From Ferruginibacter paludis (lineage in GTDB: Bacteria > Bacteroidota > Bacteroidia > Chitinophagales > Chitinophagaceae), in assembly GCF_030409685.1 (NCBI RefSeq), contig NZ_JAUFQJ010000004.1:620001-684000 (forward strand): 64,000 nucleotides of DNA. The letters are read 5' to 3'. Shown piece after piece: positions 1-9,479 of the stretch. The notes below the pieces were generated by a model. The model made no database searches, was not told the origin of the DNA, and saw nothing but the letters and a program-made list of their open reading frames with translations. Numbering within the stretch: the first letter of the stretch is position 1; each line of letters opens with the position of its first letter. The position numbers and the translations under genes are program-made.

Positions 1-43
1 TTAGTCACTGCTGCTTTACTTATATTGAAATCTACCGGTTATA

Positions 44-838
44 ATGGAAATTGCAACAACCAAGAAAGAAAAATATTATCTGTCAAAAGGAATAGACGGC
101 TTCTTCATCAGCGCTTCAAAAACATTTCGTTTTGTATTTAATTATTTTATCGAACTTTTCCGGCCACCGTATGAGTTTGGCGAAATTGTAAAGCAATGTT
201 ATAAGGTAGGCTGCGATTCGCTTCCGTTGATATCCCTTACCGGCTTTATCATCGGCATTGTATTCACCAAACAATCGCGTCCTTCGCTGAGTGATTTTGG
301 TGCTACCTCCTGGTTGCCTTCCCTTATTGGCATCGCAGTTTTCAGGGCACTTGCCCCACTCGTGACTGCCTTAATTTGCGCCGGTAAAGTAGGCTCCAGT
401 ATTGGCGCTGAACTTGGTGCCATGAAAGTAACGGAACAGATTGAAGCGATGGATGTGTCAGCATCCAAACCATATAAATATTTGGTTTTTACAAGGGTAA
501 CGGCCTGCGTTTTTATGATGCCATTGCTGATGTTGTACACCTCCTTTGTCGCCTTGTTGGGTTCCTACATCAATGTACAAACCAACGAACATACCAGCCT
601 GGCAACTTTTATAGCCAACGCATTTGATAAGATTAATTTCCTGGATTTAAAAGCCTCAGTTATTAAGGCGGTTGTCTTTGGCTTTACCATTGGTATGGTA
701 GCCTGTTACAAGGGATTTACCACAACACGTGGCACCGAAGGTGTGGGCAAAGCGGCCAACGCAGCGGTGGTAACTGCCATGTATCTAATTTTTATTGAAG
801 AACTGATGATAGTGCAGATAGTGGGCTGGTTCAGGTAA
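44..838 (+). CDS. mlaE: MlaE-family ABC transporter permease
   Basis: Inner-membrane permease of an Mla-type phospholipid transporter that moves lipids between the inner and outer membranes. The 264-residue length fits the MlaE family (about 260). Hydrophobic segments lie near residues 58-76, 92-112, 145-170, 205-220 and 240-262, and the conserved central stretch with ICAGKVGSSIGAELG is present, typical of MlaE/YrbE. It is the first gene of a tight three-gene operon, followed after 13 bases by the ATPase and then by the MCE protein, which confirms the assignment by context. Whether it imports or exports lipid cannot be read from the sequence. The 43 bases upstream contain no recognisable gene, so the operon may extend left of the window. 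Confidence 0.9.
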   Translation: MEIATTKKEKYYLSKGIDGFFISASKTFRFVFNYFIELFRPPYEFGEIVKQCYKVGCDSLPLISLTGFIIGIVFTKQSRPSLSDFGATSWLPSLIGIAVFRALAPLVTALICAGKVGSSIGAELGAMKVTEQIEAMDVSASKPYKYLVFTRVTACVFMMPLLMLYTSFVALLGSYINVQTNEHTSLATFIANAFDKINFLDLKASVIKAVVFGFTIGMVACYKGFTTTRGTEGVGKAANAAVVTAMYLIFIEELMIVQIVGWFR

Positions 839-851
839 CAAAAAATATGCA

Positions 852-1616
852 ATGGAAATAAACGATACAACAGGCAAAGAAATAGTGATTGATATTAAAG
901 AGCTCTATAAATCTTTTGGTGACAATCATGTATTGCGGGGTGTGAATTTAGAAGTAGACAGGGGCGAAAATGTGGTAGTGCTTGGCAGGTCGGGTACGGG
1001 CAAATCAGTACTGATAAAAATCATTTGCGGCTTGCTTACACAGGACGAAGGCTCGGTAATAGTATTGGGTGAAGATGTAAAAAATTTAAGAGCCAGGGAG
1101 TTGGAAGCGCTGAGATTAAAAGTAGGCTTCTCTTTTCAGATGAGTGCGTTATATGACAGCATGACGGTAAAAGAAAACATCGCTTTTCCATTGATGCGCA
1201 ATTTTAAACACCTTACCAAAGCAGAGGTAAAGAAACGGGTGGATGAAGTACTGGATGCCGTATCACTGATCAAAAGCAGGGATCAATACCCCGCTGAACT
1301 TTCGGGCGGACAAAAGAAAAGAATCGGCATTGCCAGAACGTTGGTGTTGCGGCCGGAAATTATGTTATACGACGAACCAACAGCAGGTCTGGATCCAATT
1401 TCCAGCATAGAAATAAACAGCCTCATCAATAGTATAAAAAAAGAATTTGGTGTTTCTTCCATCATCATCACACACGACCTGGTTTGCGCCAAAGTAACCG
1501 GCGACCGGTTGGTAATGATGTTTGATGGCGTGGTACAAAAGCAGGGCACCTTTGAGCAAGTATTTGATTCGAATGATGAAAGAATAAAAAGTTTTTACGA
1601 ATACAACTTTACATAA
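852..1616 (+). CDS. mlaF: MlaF-like ABC transporter ATPase
   Basis: Cytoplasmic ATPase that drives the Mla lipid transporter. Walker A is GRSGTGKS (residues 45-52), the ABC signature LSGGQKKR lies near 150, Walker B is IMLYDEPTAGLD near 170-180, and the switch histidine is in the IITHD motif. The 254-residue length is normal for a single ABC domain. It sits 13 bases after the permease and 8 bases before the MCE gene, so the three are almost certainly co-transcribed. The combination with an MCE protein separates it from generic importers. Confidence 0.9.
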   Translation: MEINDTTGKEIVIDIKELYKSFGDNHVLRGVNLEVDRGENVVVLGRSGTGKSVLIKIICGLLTQDEGSVIVLGEDVKNLRARELEALRLKVGFSFQMSALYDSMTVKENIAFPLMRNFKHLTKAEVKKRVDEVLDAVSLIKSRDQYPAELSGGQKKRIGIARTLVLRPEIMLYDEPTAGLDPISSIEINSLINSIKKEFGVSSIIITHDLVCAKVTGDRLVMMFDGVVQKQGTFEQVFDSNDERIKSFYEYNFT

Positions 1617-1624
1617 AAAAGAAT

Positions 1625-2632
1625 ATGGCAAACAAAAAAGGTTTAAACGCGGTGCTTACAGGTGTATTTGTTATCGCAGGCATAGCCATCTTAGTGGCTG
1701 GTGTTTTTATTATCGGTGGTAAAGATAAATCGTTCAAAAAAACGGTGCTTGTCAATGCTGTTTTTGCAGATGTAAACGGGTTGGCAAAGGGCAGCAATGT
1801 TTGGTATGCCGGCGTAAAAGTAGGTGTGGTAAAAAAAGTAAGTTTTATAGACAATGGGGTGCTGGTAAGCTTTTCTATTGAAGAAGATGTGCAGCAAAAA
1901 ATTCGCACTGATAGTAAAGTAAAACTAAGCACCGATGGTTTGATAGGCAATAAAATTTTGGTGTTGTATGGCGGTACTGCCGCTGCGCCGGAGATTGTAT
2001 CGGGCAATACACTACAAGTAGAAACTGCGCTTGGCACAGAAGAGATGATGGCGACTTTACAGGGCAATAATAAAAACCTGCTGGAGATTACCAACGATTT
2101 AAAAGTAGTAAGCAAATCACTCGCAGAAGGCAAAGGCACGATAGGGAAATTGTTGAATGACCAAACGATTGGCAACAGCCTGCAATCTGCCATGAACACT
2201 TTAAACAGGGCTGGTAACAATGCACAGGTGCTCACTTCAAACATGGCCGAGTTTTCAAAAAAGCTGAATGATAAAGGTCATTTTATGAATGACCTGGCAA
2301 CAGATACTACCATTGTAGCCTCGTTAAGACAAACGGCCGCACAATTGAACCAGGCATCACAAAGTGCCAATGCGGTGGTTGAAAGTTTAAATGCGACTAC
2401 GGCCAAACTCAACAGCAATAAAAGCCCCGCAGGCGTGTTGCTGAACGACCCGGCGGCAGCCGCCAACATTCAGCGTACACTGGCCAACCTGCAATCGGGC
2501 ACAAAAAAACTGGATGAAAATATGGAGGCTTTACAGCATAATTTTTTGCTGCGTGGGTTCTTTAAAAAACGGGCTAAGGCAGAAGAGAAGGCCCTGAAAG
2601 ATTCAATGGAAAATAGTACGCTCATCAAATAA
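1625..2632 (+). CDS. mlaD: MCE-domain lipid-binding protein (MlaD-like)
   Basis: Membrane-anchored periplasmic subunit of the Mla system. One N-terminal membrane segment (about residues 9-31) is followed by an MCE domain (about 38-115, with the pattern ADVNGLAKGSNVWYAGVKVG). A long C-terminal region rich in Ala, Asn and Gln (about 140-310) looks helical or coiled. In the family MCE domains form hexameric rings that carry lipid. The 335-residue length is longer than E. coli MlaD (about 180) but normal for Bacteroidota MCE proteins with helical C-terminal extensions. Last gene of the operon. Confidence 0.88.
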   Translation: MANKKGLNAVLTGVFVIAGIAILVAGVFIIGGKDKSFKKTVLVNAVFADVNGLAKGSNVWYAGVKVGVVKKVSFIDNGVLVSFSIEEDVQQKIRTDSKVKLSTDGLIGNKILVLYGGTAAAPEIVSGNTLQVETALGTEEMMATLQGNNKNLLEITNDLKVVSKSLAEGKGTIGKLLNDQTIGNSLQSAMNTLNRAGNNAQVLTSNMAEFSKKLNDKGHFMNDLATDTTIVASLRQTAAQLNQASQSANAVVESLNATTAKLNSNKSPAGVLLNDPAAAANIQRTLANLQSGTKKLDENMEALQHNFLLRGFFKKRAKAEEKALKDSMENSTLIK

Positions 2633-2749
2633 TTCCGCACAGGAAAATTTTATTTTAATCGTGCTTTTTCATGACAACATTAAAAATAATGCAGCAACTT
2701 TTCAGGCATACTGTATAGGCATATCATCGCCAACCGTCATACATCATTT

Positions 2750-2792
2750 ATAAAAAAGCCTTATTGAAACAGTATGCTGAATCAATAAGGCT
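2750..2792 (-). terminator. intrinsic terminator of the M61 peptidase gene
   Basis: Two perfect 11-bp arms (2757-2767 and 2782-2792) enclose a 14-base loop. On the minus strand the hairpin is followed by a run of six T. It lies 42 bases downstream of the stop codon of the minus-strand peptidase gene and also separates it from the converging mla operon. Confidence 0.8.
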
Positions 2793-2833
2793 CGCCTATA
2801 CCGGTCATTTCCTCGTGATCAATTAAATGAATA

Positions 2834-4717
2834 CTAACGTTCGGCATTTGCAGCCCCGGCAGCGGCGTGTCCGTTCAGCCAAACATTGCGTATGCGTAAC
2901 TGTTCGGCAGTTGGATTACTCATAAAGCGAAGCACATGCTTGCGCTTTTTTTCGACTTTTGCCATGGTCCCCTGCAACAGTTGTTCTTCGGCTTGCCCCT
3001 GGGCATTCAACCGCTTCACTTTTACTTTCATAACATCTCCCTCTTTGGCGTTTTTGAACAGGCCGCTGATCCTCGTTTCCAGATTTTTGGCATTCACCAG
3101 TGAATCATTCAGGCTGATCAATATATCGCCTTCTTTATATCCCAGCTTCCTTCCAACTTCATTCAAATCTTTTATGCCAACCTTTATCATGCCGTCAGGT
3201 GTATCATTTAGCATTACTCCACCCAGCGTAAAATCTTTATAATCTTCTGAAGGAATATAGTCTACCCCTGCCATGGCAAAATAAGTTTCATACGGAATGG
3301 GAGTTCCGCCCTCCACATGATTTTTAAAGAAAGTGCCTAACTCGGGGTAAGTTAGTTTTACGATGACGCTGAACAGCGAATCATCTTCAAAATATTTATC
3401 CTTGCCGTACAGCACACCTAAGTCATGCTTTAATTGTCTGAGACCATATTGCGCATTGGATAACTGCAGCAGGTATAAATCAATGCAGTTATTGATCAGC
3501 GCACCTTTCATGTATACATTGCCATACTGATCAGCATATTTACCTGCACTTTGTTTACTCAGTTCTGTAAACGACAAACTGTCGTTCATCGCTTCTCTTG
3601 AATAATTAATTTTCTGCGACATATTCTCCAGAAACTTTTCCGGCGTGATGATGCCTGACCATGCCTGCATGTTCTGCGAAAAATATTCCGTGCTTCCTTC
3701 GTACAACCAAAGGTGTTTACTCAACACTGTTTCATTAAAATTGAACTGTCTTACTTCTTTGGAACAAATGGTAAGCGGTGTAACGATGTGAAAAAATTCA
3801 TGCGCTGCAACACTTACCCAGCCACCCACAGCCTGCTTTTCAGGTTCTTCATTCAGGCTGTAAAAAGATGAATAGGAATGCTCCCATGCACCCGTTGCAT
3901 ACGACTTGGGTTGCTCGCCATTGAAGTAAAAAATGAAGGCGTATTTTTCAACCGGCAACTTTCCGCCCAGATAATCTTTGGCGCCCAGCAATAAGGTTTG
4001 CATGTGCGCCGCAATAAATTTAGCAGTGGCCATTTTGTGCGGCGAGTAAACGGCAACCAGTACATCTGTTTTGCCTACCTTAATGGTTGCGGTATCCGGC
4101 AACGAATACATGATGGGTGAATCGTACAGGTGATCTGCATTGGCACAGGTAAAAACATCCGTACTGCTGTTGGTTGATGTAGGTACCAAACCTGTGGCGG
4201 CGTAAAAACCCGCCGGTTTGGTAAACGACAGGTTAAAGCCCAGCTGCTTCATTCCTTCAAAATAACCGAACAGGCCGGGCGTATTTAAGATGAAATTCTT
4301 ACCGGCTTCAAAGCTGGTGCCGCACATGGAGTACACTTTATTATCGATCGTAGCGTCCCAGGTATCTTCTACTGTATAATCGACTTTATAGATCTGCGCA
4401 GCGTTTTTAATCGTCCACCCGTTATCACCATATTTTTCAAGCGGCAATGCTTTTCCTGCTTTATTAAATGCACGGAGGTTTTGTACATACTTGCCATAGT
4501 TGCTGTTCATGTAAGTACCCGGAACAATTTTAGGCAGGTAGAAATGAATTTCCTTTTGCGTAATGGCAGGGGCAATGAGCTCCACCTGCAGTTTGTCATC
4601 TGTTAGTTTGGTAAGGTCCACACTGTACTGGTAAACCTGCTGAGCTGCTGCCGATGCGCCAAATAATATGATCATTAAAGCCGTTACCAGGCTATTTTTC
4701 AGGAAAGATGTTATCAT
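2834..4717 (-). CDS. secreted M61-family metallopeptidase with PDZ domain
   Basis: Exported zinc peptidase of the glycyl aminopeptidase (M61) family. A signal peptide ends after ASAAA (about residue 24). The active site HEFFH is at residues 306-310 (zinc ligands H306 and H310, catalytic E307), and the third ligand is probably E340 in the EGSTEY motif. The region from about 500 to 600 contains a PDZ-like domain (GRKLGYKEGDILISLND). The 627-residue length fits the family. It is a single-gene unit with its own terminator. A minus-strand TTTCTTTG followed by CGC lies just upstream of the ATG and may be the promoter -7 element. The substrate is unknown. Confidence 0.88.
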   Translation of the reverse strand: MITSFLKNSLVTALMIILFGASAAAQQVYQYSVDLTKLTDDKLQVELIAPAITQKEIHFYLPKIVPGTYMNSNYGKYVQNLRAFNKAGKALPLEKYGDNGWTIKNAAQIYKVDYTVEDTWDATIDNKVYSMCGTSFEAGKNFILNTPGLFGYFEGMKQLGFNLSFTKPAGFYAATGLVPTSTNSSTDVFTCANADHLYDSPIMYSLPDTATIKVGKTDVLVAVYSPHKMATAKFIAAHMQTLLLGAKDYLGGKLPVEKYAFIFYFNGEQPKSYATGAWEHSYSSFYSLNEEPEKQAVGGWVSVAAHEFFHIVTPLTICSKEVRQFNFNETVLSKHLWLYEGSTEYFSQNMQAWSGIITPEKFLENMSQKINYSREAMNDSLSFTELSKQSAGKYADQYGNVYMKGALINNCIDLYLLQLSNAQYGLRQLKHDLGVLYGKDKYFEDDSLFSVIVKLTYPELGTFFKNHVEGGTPIPYETYFAMAGVDYIPSEDYKDFTLGGVMLNDTPDGMIKVGIKDLNEVGRKLGYKEGDILISLNDSLVNAKNLETRISGLFKNAKEGDVMKVKVKRLNAQGQAEEQLLQGTMAKVEKKRKHVLRFMSNPTAEQLRIRNVWLNGHAAAGAANAER

Positions 4718-4997
4718 GTTAAAAAAAATTTGTTGCGCAAAGAAAGCTGTTTATTCGTTTGCCGGTTATATAAAATTTAATCCCCAAAGATGCAGTTGAA
4801 ATTTTAATTTACATCGCCATTCATCAATCTTAATAAAAACAAAGCCGCCGGCACAGCTTTATCGTCCAACATAATCAGCTTGCCATAAATCTCTTGTACA
4901 CATTTGAACAACGCTTTCCATACCTGTTAATTATCCTTCAGCGCCAACTTAAATTTTTGTTGTTAACTTCAAGGCTATATTTAAATAAAACGCTGTT

Positions 4998-5759
4998 ATG
5001 AAAAATTGCCTTACTTTATTATTGCTCCTGATTTCTTTGGGTGCATATCAACCTTCCTTTTCACAGACCTCTGCCAAACCCGTATACGTCATTGTCCATG
5101 GCGCCTGGGGCGGCAGCTGGGCATTTAAAAAAGTAGATTCACTACTCAGGGAACAAGGCTGTATTGTTTACCGGCCCTCTTTAACCGGGCAGGGAGAAAG
5201 AGTACATCTGGCAACAACGGATGTCGGCTTGATGACCCACATCAAAGATGTAGTGAACATGATACTGTTTGAAGATTTGCATGATGTAATCCTGGTTGGG
5301 CATAGCTACGGCGGCATGGTAGTAACCGGTGTGGCAGACAGTCTGCCCGGCAGAATTAAAAAATTGATTTACCTCGATGCAATGGTACCGGAAAACGGAG
5401 AAAGCGTACTGAGCATACAGGGTCCCCGTGCAGACAGGTTAAAACAAATGACCGTGAATGGTTTCGTGGTTCCATCCTGGGTACCCGCTGGCAAATTACC
5501 ACCCAAAGATGTGCCGCATCCTTTCAAAACTTTGTCAGACACCATCACCCTTACCAATGCCTTGAGATTAAAAATCCCTACAACGTATATCCTTACCGTA
5601 GAAAAAGGAAAGGAAGCAAAGGATGATGATTTTGCTTCGCAAGCCGAACGGGCAAAGCAAAAGCACTGGCCGGTGTTGCAACTGGAAGCGGATCACAATC
5701 CGCAGTGGTCTGCGCCGGAGGCGCTGGTGAGTATACTTAAGAAAGTTGGGAGTAAGTGA
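4998..5759 (+). CDS. secreted alpha/beta hydrolase (EstA / salicylate-esterase-like)
   Basis: Serine hydrolase with a signal peptide (residues 1-22, cleavage near SFSQ). The oxyanion-hole motif HGAWGGSW follows the first strand, the nucleophile elbow GHSYGG places the catalytic serine at S103, an aspartate candidate lies in LDAMVPENG, and the C-terminal histidine lies in ADHNPQW. The pattern resembles the plant methylesterase / EstA group, which act on small esters. The 253-residue length is normal. It stands alone between two minus-strand units. The natural substrate cannot be deduced. Confidence 0.85.
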   Translation: MKNCLTLLLLLISLGAYQPSFSQTSAKPVYVIVHGAWGGSWAFKKVDSLLREQGCIVYRPSLTGQGERVHLATTDVGLMTHIKDVVNMILFEDLHDVILVGHSYGGMVVTGVADSLPGRIKKLIYLDAMVPENGESVLSIQGPRADRLKQMTVNGFVVPSWVPAGKLPPKDVPHPFKTLSDTITLTNALRLKIPTTYILTVEKGKEAKDDDFASQAERAKQKHWPVLQLEADHNPQWSAPEALVSILKKVGSK

Positions 5760-5862
5760 TGGTGTTTACCTCAGCTGCAATTTGATATTTATAAATAATT
5801 GAATCAGCAGTGCAGGCGAATAATTCACTTGCTATTATGATACTGTTTTATATAACATCCTT

Positions 5863-5905
5863 AAAAAAGGCAACCCCCTTCTGCTTTCGCAAAAGAGGGA
5901 ATGCC
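5863..5905 (-). terminator. intrinsic terminator of the ABC-OmpA locus
   Basis: On the minus strand an imperfect stem (5869-5905) closes on a GAAA tetraloop and is followed by six T. It lies about 12 bases after the stop of the ABC ATPase gene and marks the 3' end of the minus-strand locus. It may also stop transcription of the converging hydrolase gene. Confidence 0.7.
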
Positions 5906-5917
5906 AGCTTTCAACAA

Positions 5918-6712
5918 CTACAAACAAGCTTTTATTTCTTCCACAGTATCGATGAAAGCCTTTTCTTTTTTGATGTCTTTTTTCCAGGCCAGGTCTCTTT
6001 CAACCAGGTCAATTTCTTTTTTTATGGTGGCACCGGACTTACCCGCTTCGTTGCCCATGATGAGCACGGTATCTGAAATGGCGACGGATGTTGTGATATC
6101 ATGGGAGACAATGATGAGCGTTTTCAGTTCATCTGAAACAGATACCTGCAGCAACAAGTCTGTAACATTATCCAACACGCATACATCCAGCCCGGAGAAG
6201 GGTTCATCCAGTAATAAAAAGTCAGACCCTTTAAGCAACTGCTGAATAATGCTTGCCCGCTGACGTTGACCGCCTGATAATTGCTGCGGGTATTTTTTAA
6301 GCTCAGCTTCCAGGTGAAACGACCTTGCGTATTGTTCAATCATGGTCGTTTCATTGCGTTTTAAGGCGCTGTTTTTTTGAGCCGCCAGCAGCAGGGATTG
6401 ATACACAGTTCTCCATTCAAACAAATAATAGTTTTGAAAAATCACCCCCATATCGCCAGCTTGTACCCTTTGCCCGTTGTGGATGGTTACCGAACCTCCG
6501 GTTGGTTGCTGCAAACCAGACAGTATTTTAAACAACTGTGTTTTGCCAATACCACTTCTGCCAATGAGCGAAATCACCTGGCCCTGCTGCATACCCGGGC
6601 GAATAATGTCTTTGATACAAAAATTGATATCTCTTAAAATAATATTGCCGTCGTACTGCAGGCTCACATTATTTGCCTGCAGCAGTGTTTTATCTTTTAT
6701 ATGTGTTGTCAT
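5918..6712 (-). CDS. ABC transporter ATPase, nitrate/sulfonate/taurine type
   Basis: ATP-binding subunit of an importer-like ABC system. Walker A is GRSGIGKT (residues 51-58), the signature is LSGGQRQRASI, Walker B is LLLDEPFSGLD, and the switch region is IVSHD. The layout is close to SsuB/TauB/NrtD ATPases. Its ATG overlaps the permease stop by 4 bases (ATGA), showing translational coupling. The substrate cannot be assigned, because the partner binding protein is an unusual OmpA fusion rather than a free periplasmic protein. Last gene of the locus, followed by a good terminator. Confidence 0.85.
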   Translation of the reverse strand: MTTHIKDKTLLQANNVSLQYDGNIILRDINFCIKDIIRPGMQQGQVISLIGRSGIGKTQLFKILSGLQQPTGGSVTIHNGQRVQAGDMGVIFQNYYLFEWRTVYQSLLLAAQKNSALKRNETTMIEQYARSFHLEAELKKYPQQLSGGQRQRASIIQQLLKGSDFLLLDEPFSGLDVCVLDNVTDLLLQVSVSDELKTLIIVSHDITTSVAISDTVLIMGNEAGKSGATIKKEIDLVERDLAWKKDIKKEKAFIDTVEEIKACL

Positions 6713-7551
6713 GATGTTGCTTGTTTTAATTTACTGTGAGGAAATAACCAATGGCGCATGCTGCCGAGTAAAAAATCGAAGCAGAGGCCGATTAAAAAAA
6801 TCACGAGCTGTAACGCGATTACGTTGGTGAGGTCATTGTATTTGTTGTATTTTATCAACAATGAACCGATGCCCCCTTCGCTCATGCTCAATCCTTCCAC
6901 CATGGTGATCATTAACCAAGAGATGGCAAAGTTTTGCCGCAGGATTTCGAACACCTGGTCGGCCTTGCCCACGATGATGACTTCGTACAATGTTTGCCAG
7001 TTGTTATAGCCAAGTGTTTTACACAACTCATATTCCTGCTTATCAATATTGAGTATCACAGCTAAAAATGATGTGGTAAAAAAAGGAACAATACCAAAGA
7101 CCAATAACGATAATTTTAACGCACTGCCGTCTTTGGTGAGCAGGGTAAAAATGAAGATCAAACCAGTTAAGGTGAGGTACCTGCACTTTACAATAAACTG
7201 TGCGATGCTTTTAAAAAAAGGTATCACGGATGCATAGGCAAAAAACAACGTAATGAGGATGGAATACAACATGGCTTTAAGTGTAAGCACCAGGCTTACC
7301 AGCATGTTATCCAGCAGCAATTTTGTAGTGAGTAATTTGCCAAAGGCACTGGCAACATTGCCGGGCTTGGGTATTAAACCATTTGATGTGGTATGCCAGA
7401 CCAGCAACGTAATCAGTACCTGCAGCACGATCATGATGGCCACGTTCTGCCTGCTGAGTTTGCCAAAGGGTGTAAATATTTGTCTGAACCCGGAAAAAGA
7501 AAAAGCAACAGGCGCTGTTTTTTCCAGGGGTTTATCAATGATTGCTTCCAT
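6709..7551 (-). CDS. ABC transporter permease, SsuC/TauC type
   Basis: Inner-membrane permease with about six membrane segments and a recognisable EAA-like loop (ELCKTLGYNNWQTLYEV), the site that contacts the ATPase. I use the ATG at 7551, giving 280 residues; an in-frame start 17 codons upstream (7602) would add an unusual HNKC-type tail and lies in a dispersed-repeat motif. It is coupled to the ATPase by a 4-base overlap. It is separated from the binding-protein gene by 161 bases containing a hairpin, so the two transporter genes may be partly uncoupled from the upstream genes. Confidence 0.83.
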   Translation of the reverse strand: MEAIIDKPLEKTAPVAFSFSGFRQIFTPFGKLSRQNVAIMIVLQVLITLLVWHTTSNGLIPKPGNVASAFGKLLTTKLLLDNMLVSLVLTLKAMLYSILITLFFAYASVIPFFKSIAQFIVKCRYLTLTGLIFIFTLLTKDGSALKLSLLVFGIVPFFTTSFLAVILNIDKQEYELCKTLGYNNWQTLYEVIIVGKADQVFEILRQNFAISWLMITMVEGLSMSEGGIGSLLIKYNKYNDLTNVIALQLVIFLIGLCFDFLLGSMRHWLFPHSKLKQATS

Positions 7552-7658
7552 TTGTTTGTAGTGTTTGTGTTGGAGGGCGCTGATGTTGTAACAATGGTAC
7601 AAGTGTGCGACGCAACGATGTTTAATAGTTATTCTAAAGCCCGGTTCATCATTTTTTT

Positions 7659-7692
7659 AAAAGAAAGATGACTGGTTAGTCACCTTTCTTTT
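7659..7692 (-). terminator. hairpin between binding-protein and permease genes
   Basis: Fourteen-base arms (7659-7672 and 7679-7692) with one G-U type mismatch enclose a 6-base loop. On the minus strand it follows the stop of the SBP-OmpA gene by about 20 bases and ends in a T stretch that is part of the stem. It could be a terminator or an attenuator that lowers permease/ATPase expression relative to the upstream genes. Confidence 0.6.
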
Positions 7693-7712
7693 TTAGAACC
7701 GGCAATGCTGCA

Positions 7713-9479
7713 TTACTCACCCAGCACAATTTCAACACGACGGTTTTTACTTTTACCGGTTTCGGAAGTATTGTCTGCAATTGGTTTGGCAGCACCATAG
7801 CCTTTGGCTTCTACGCGGTTAGCATTAAGGCCTTTCTTCAACAGGTAAGCCTGTACAGCCTGCGCTCTCTTTTGTGAAAGCGGTATATTGACTGCATCTG
7901 AGCCGTTGTTGTCTGTATGACCGTATACACCAATCTTCAAACCTTCCGCTACTACAGCTGATTCAAAAATTTCATCCAGCAATTTGTACGAAACGGCTTT
8001 AATGCTGGCAGAGCCGGTTTCAAAAGCTATGCTGTAGCTCTTTGAAGACACTGCCGAAGTGATCTCGCTGGCATAGTTGGTTTGTATGGCCTTACCCTGC
8101 AACAGCTCGGGGTGGTTGGATAACACGCTTAACAAAAAGCTTTTGTCAACCGCCTTTTCATACGGTAAAAAAGTAGGCATCAGCGACGGGTACATTTTAA
8201 CCATCAGGTTACCGAACGTGTTGTACACCGCTTTGTAACGGTCAACCTTGTCGTCACCCATTCCGAATGTATTGGCCATATCTGCCAGGTTAAACACGGT
8301 AGAACCACCGAGGCTAACCATCTGTCCCTGCAAATCTTTTTCTTCCACGCCGTTGTAATATTTTAACCAGTAAGCCGCATCTTTTTCCTGGTACACTTCC
8401 GCACTCACTTTAGCCGCAAATGCTTTTGCTTCATTAAAAGAGCGCACCTGGTCGCCGGCCTGTGCCAGGGCAATGATCATGTTCTCAATATCAGTTCTGT
8501 GATCGTTGGCCCATTTTTTTATGGCGATGGTTTGGTTCGGCATCTGGCTTGCATACTGCCTGGTGTTGGCAATGGTTACCAGTCCGCCTTTTTTGGTAGC
8601 GATGTTGACATCACCGGGTGTCCAGGTGGCAACTCCGTCAACCCCTACCGTTGTATCACGACCGGTTGTTTTACCATTTTCCACCACCTTTCTTTTTTCA
8701 CTGTATCCTGTAATGTACTTGTTGGGCGCATCCAGGAAATCATTTGCCGCAATGATGTTGATGGCAGTTCCATCGTAAGTGGTTTCATCGGGGTTTACCT
8801 TTAAACCGTTGTCACCAGCCCATTTCAGCAGTATGTTGATGTCGCCATCCCTGAGCACGCCGGCCACACATTTACCAATAGCATTTTTTGGATCCAGCTT
8901 CCAGCTGGCCGGTGCCATTACCTGGTCTTCACCAAAAGATTTACCGTGTGCAACTGGTATAATGACGGGTTGATATTCTGCACCCAATGGTTCCAGTTCC
9001 TTTGCAAGCGAAGTCATAAAGGCCGGCATACCGTCACCCATAAATGTAATCAGCACGCCCGGTGTATTGGGGTTGCTTTTATAATCGCTGGCAAATTTTA
9101 CAAGGTCTGCCATCTGCCGGTTACAATCATCCTGGCGAACATAAGTGATGTCCAGGTGGGCAGCATCAAAGAAAGAATTTTTTGTAGTGCGTACGCCGCC
9201 GTTGGCATACATGCCGCTGAACTGGCTGTTCCAGGCCATGCGTTCCCAGTTAATTTGGGTACCACCATTTACCGCTTTGTCTGCAGATGGCAAAGGCAAC
9301 AATACTGCGTTGCTGCTTAAGGAAGCTTCCGGCACATCGGGCAGTGTTACCTTGCCCAGGTCAACTGATTTGCCTGCCTCTTTGGGGCGGCCCTGGTACC
9401 ACTTTACACTGAATATTCCGGCAGTTACAATGGCTGCGATAATAAATAATTTTCCGGCTGGTTTTAATTTGACTGACAT
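7713..9479 (-). CDS. membrane-anchored ABC substrate-binding protein fused to OmpA domain
   Basis: 588-residue fusion. Residues 9-27 form an uncleaved-looking membrane anchor. About 75-450 resemble the periplasmic binding proteins of nitrate/sulfonate/phosphate importers (two-lobe ligand-binding fold, inferred). About 480-588 are an OmpA C-terminal domain with the peptidoglycan-binding pattern GHTDNNGSDAVN and LSQKRAQAV, ending in KNRRVEIVLG. The fusion would hold the binding protein between inner membrane and cell wall. It sits directly upstream of the permease and ATPase genes and downstream of two coiled-coil genes, so it is probably the sensor or receptor of the whole locus. A classical free solute-binding protein is absent. 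Ligand unknown. Confidence 0.8.
   Translation of the reverse strand: MSVKLKPAGKLFIIAAIVTAGIFSVKWYQGRPKEAGKSVDLGKVTLPDVPEASLSSNAVLLPLPSADKAVNGGTQINWERMAWNSQFSGMYANGGVRTTKNSFFDAAHLDITYVRQDDCNRQMADLVKFASDYKSNPNTPGVLITFMGDGMPAFMTSLAKELEPLGAEYQPVIIPVAHGKSFGEDQVMAPASWKLDPKNAIGKCVAGVLRDGDINILLKWAGDNGLKVNPDETTYDGTAINIIAANDFLDAPNKYITGYSEKRKVVENGKTTGRDTTVGVDGVATWTPGDVNIATKKGGLVTIANTRQYASQMPNQTIAIKKWANDHRTDIENMIIALAQAGDQVRSFNEAKAFAAKVSAEVYQEKDAAYWLKYYNGVEEKDLQGQMVSLGGSTVFNLADMANTFGMGDDKVDRYKAVYNTFGNLMVKMYPSLMPTFLPYEKAVDKSFLLSVLSNHPELLQGKAIQTNYASEITSAVSSKSYSIAFETGSASIKAVSYKLLDEIFESAVVAEGLKIGVYGHTDNNGSDAVNIPLSQKRAQAVQAYLLKKGLNANRVEAKGYGAAKPIADNTSETGKSKNRRVEIVLGE

Noticed and set aside
1..43. Possible end of an upstream gene
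   Set aside because: Too short to judge; no recognisable C-terminus.
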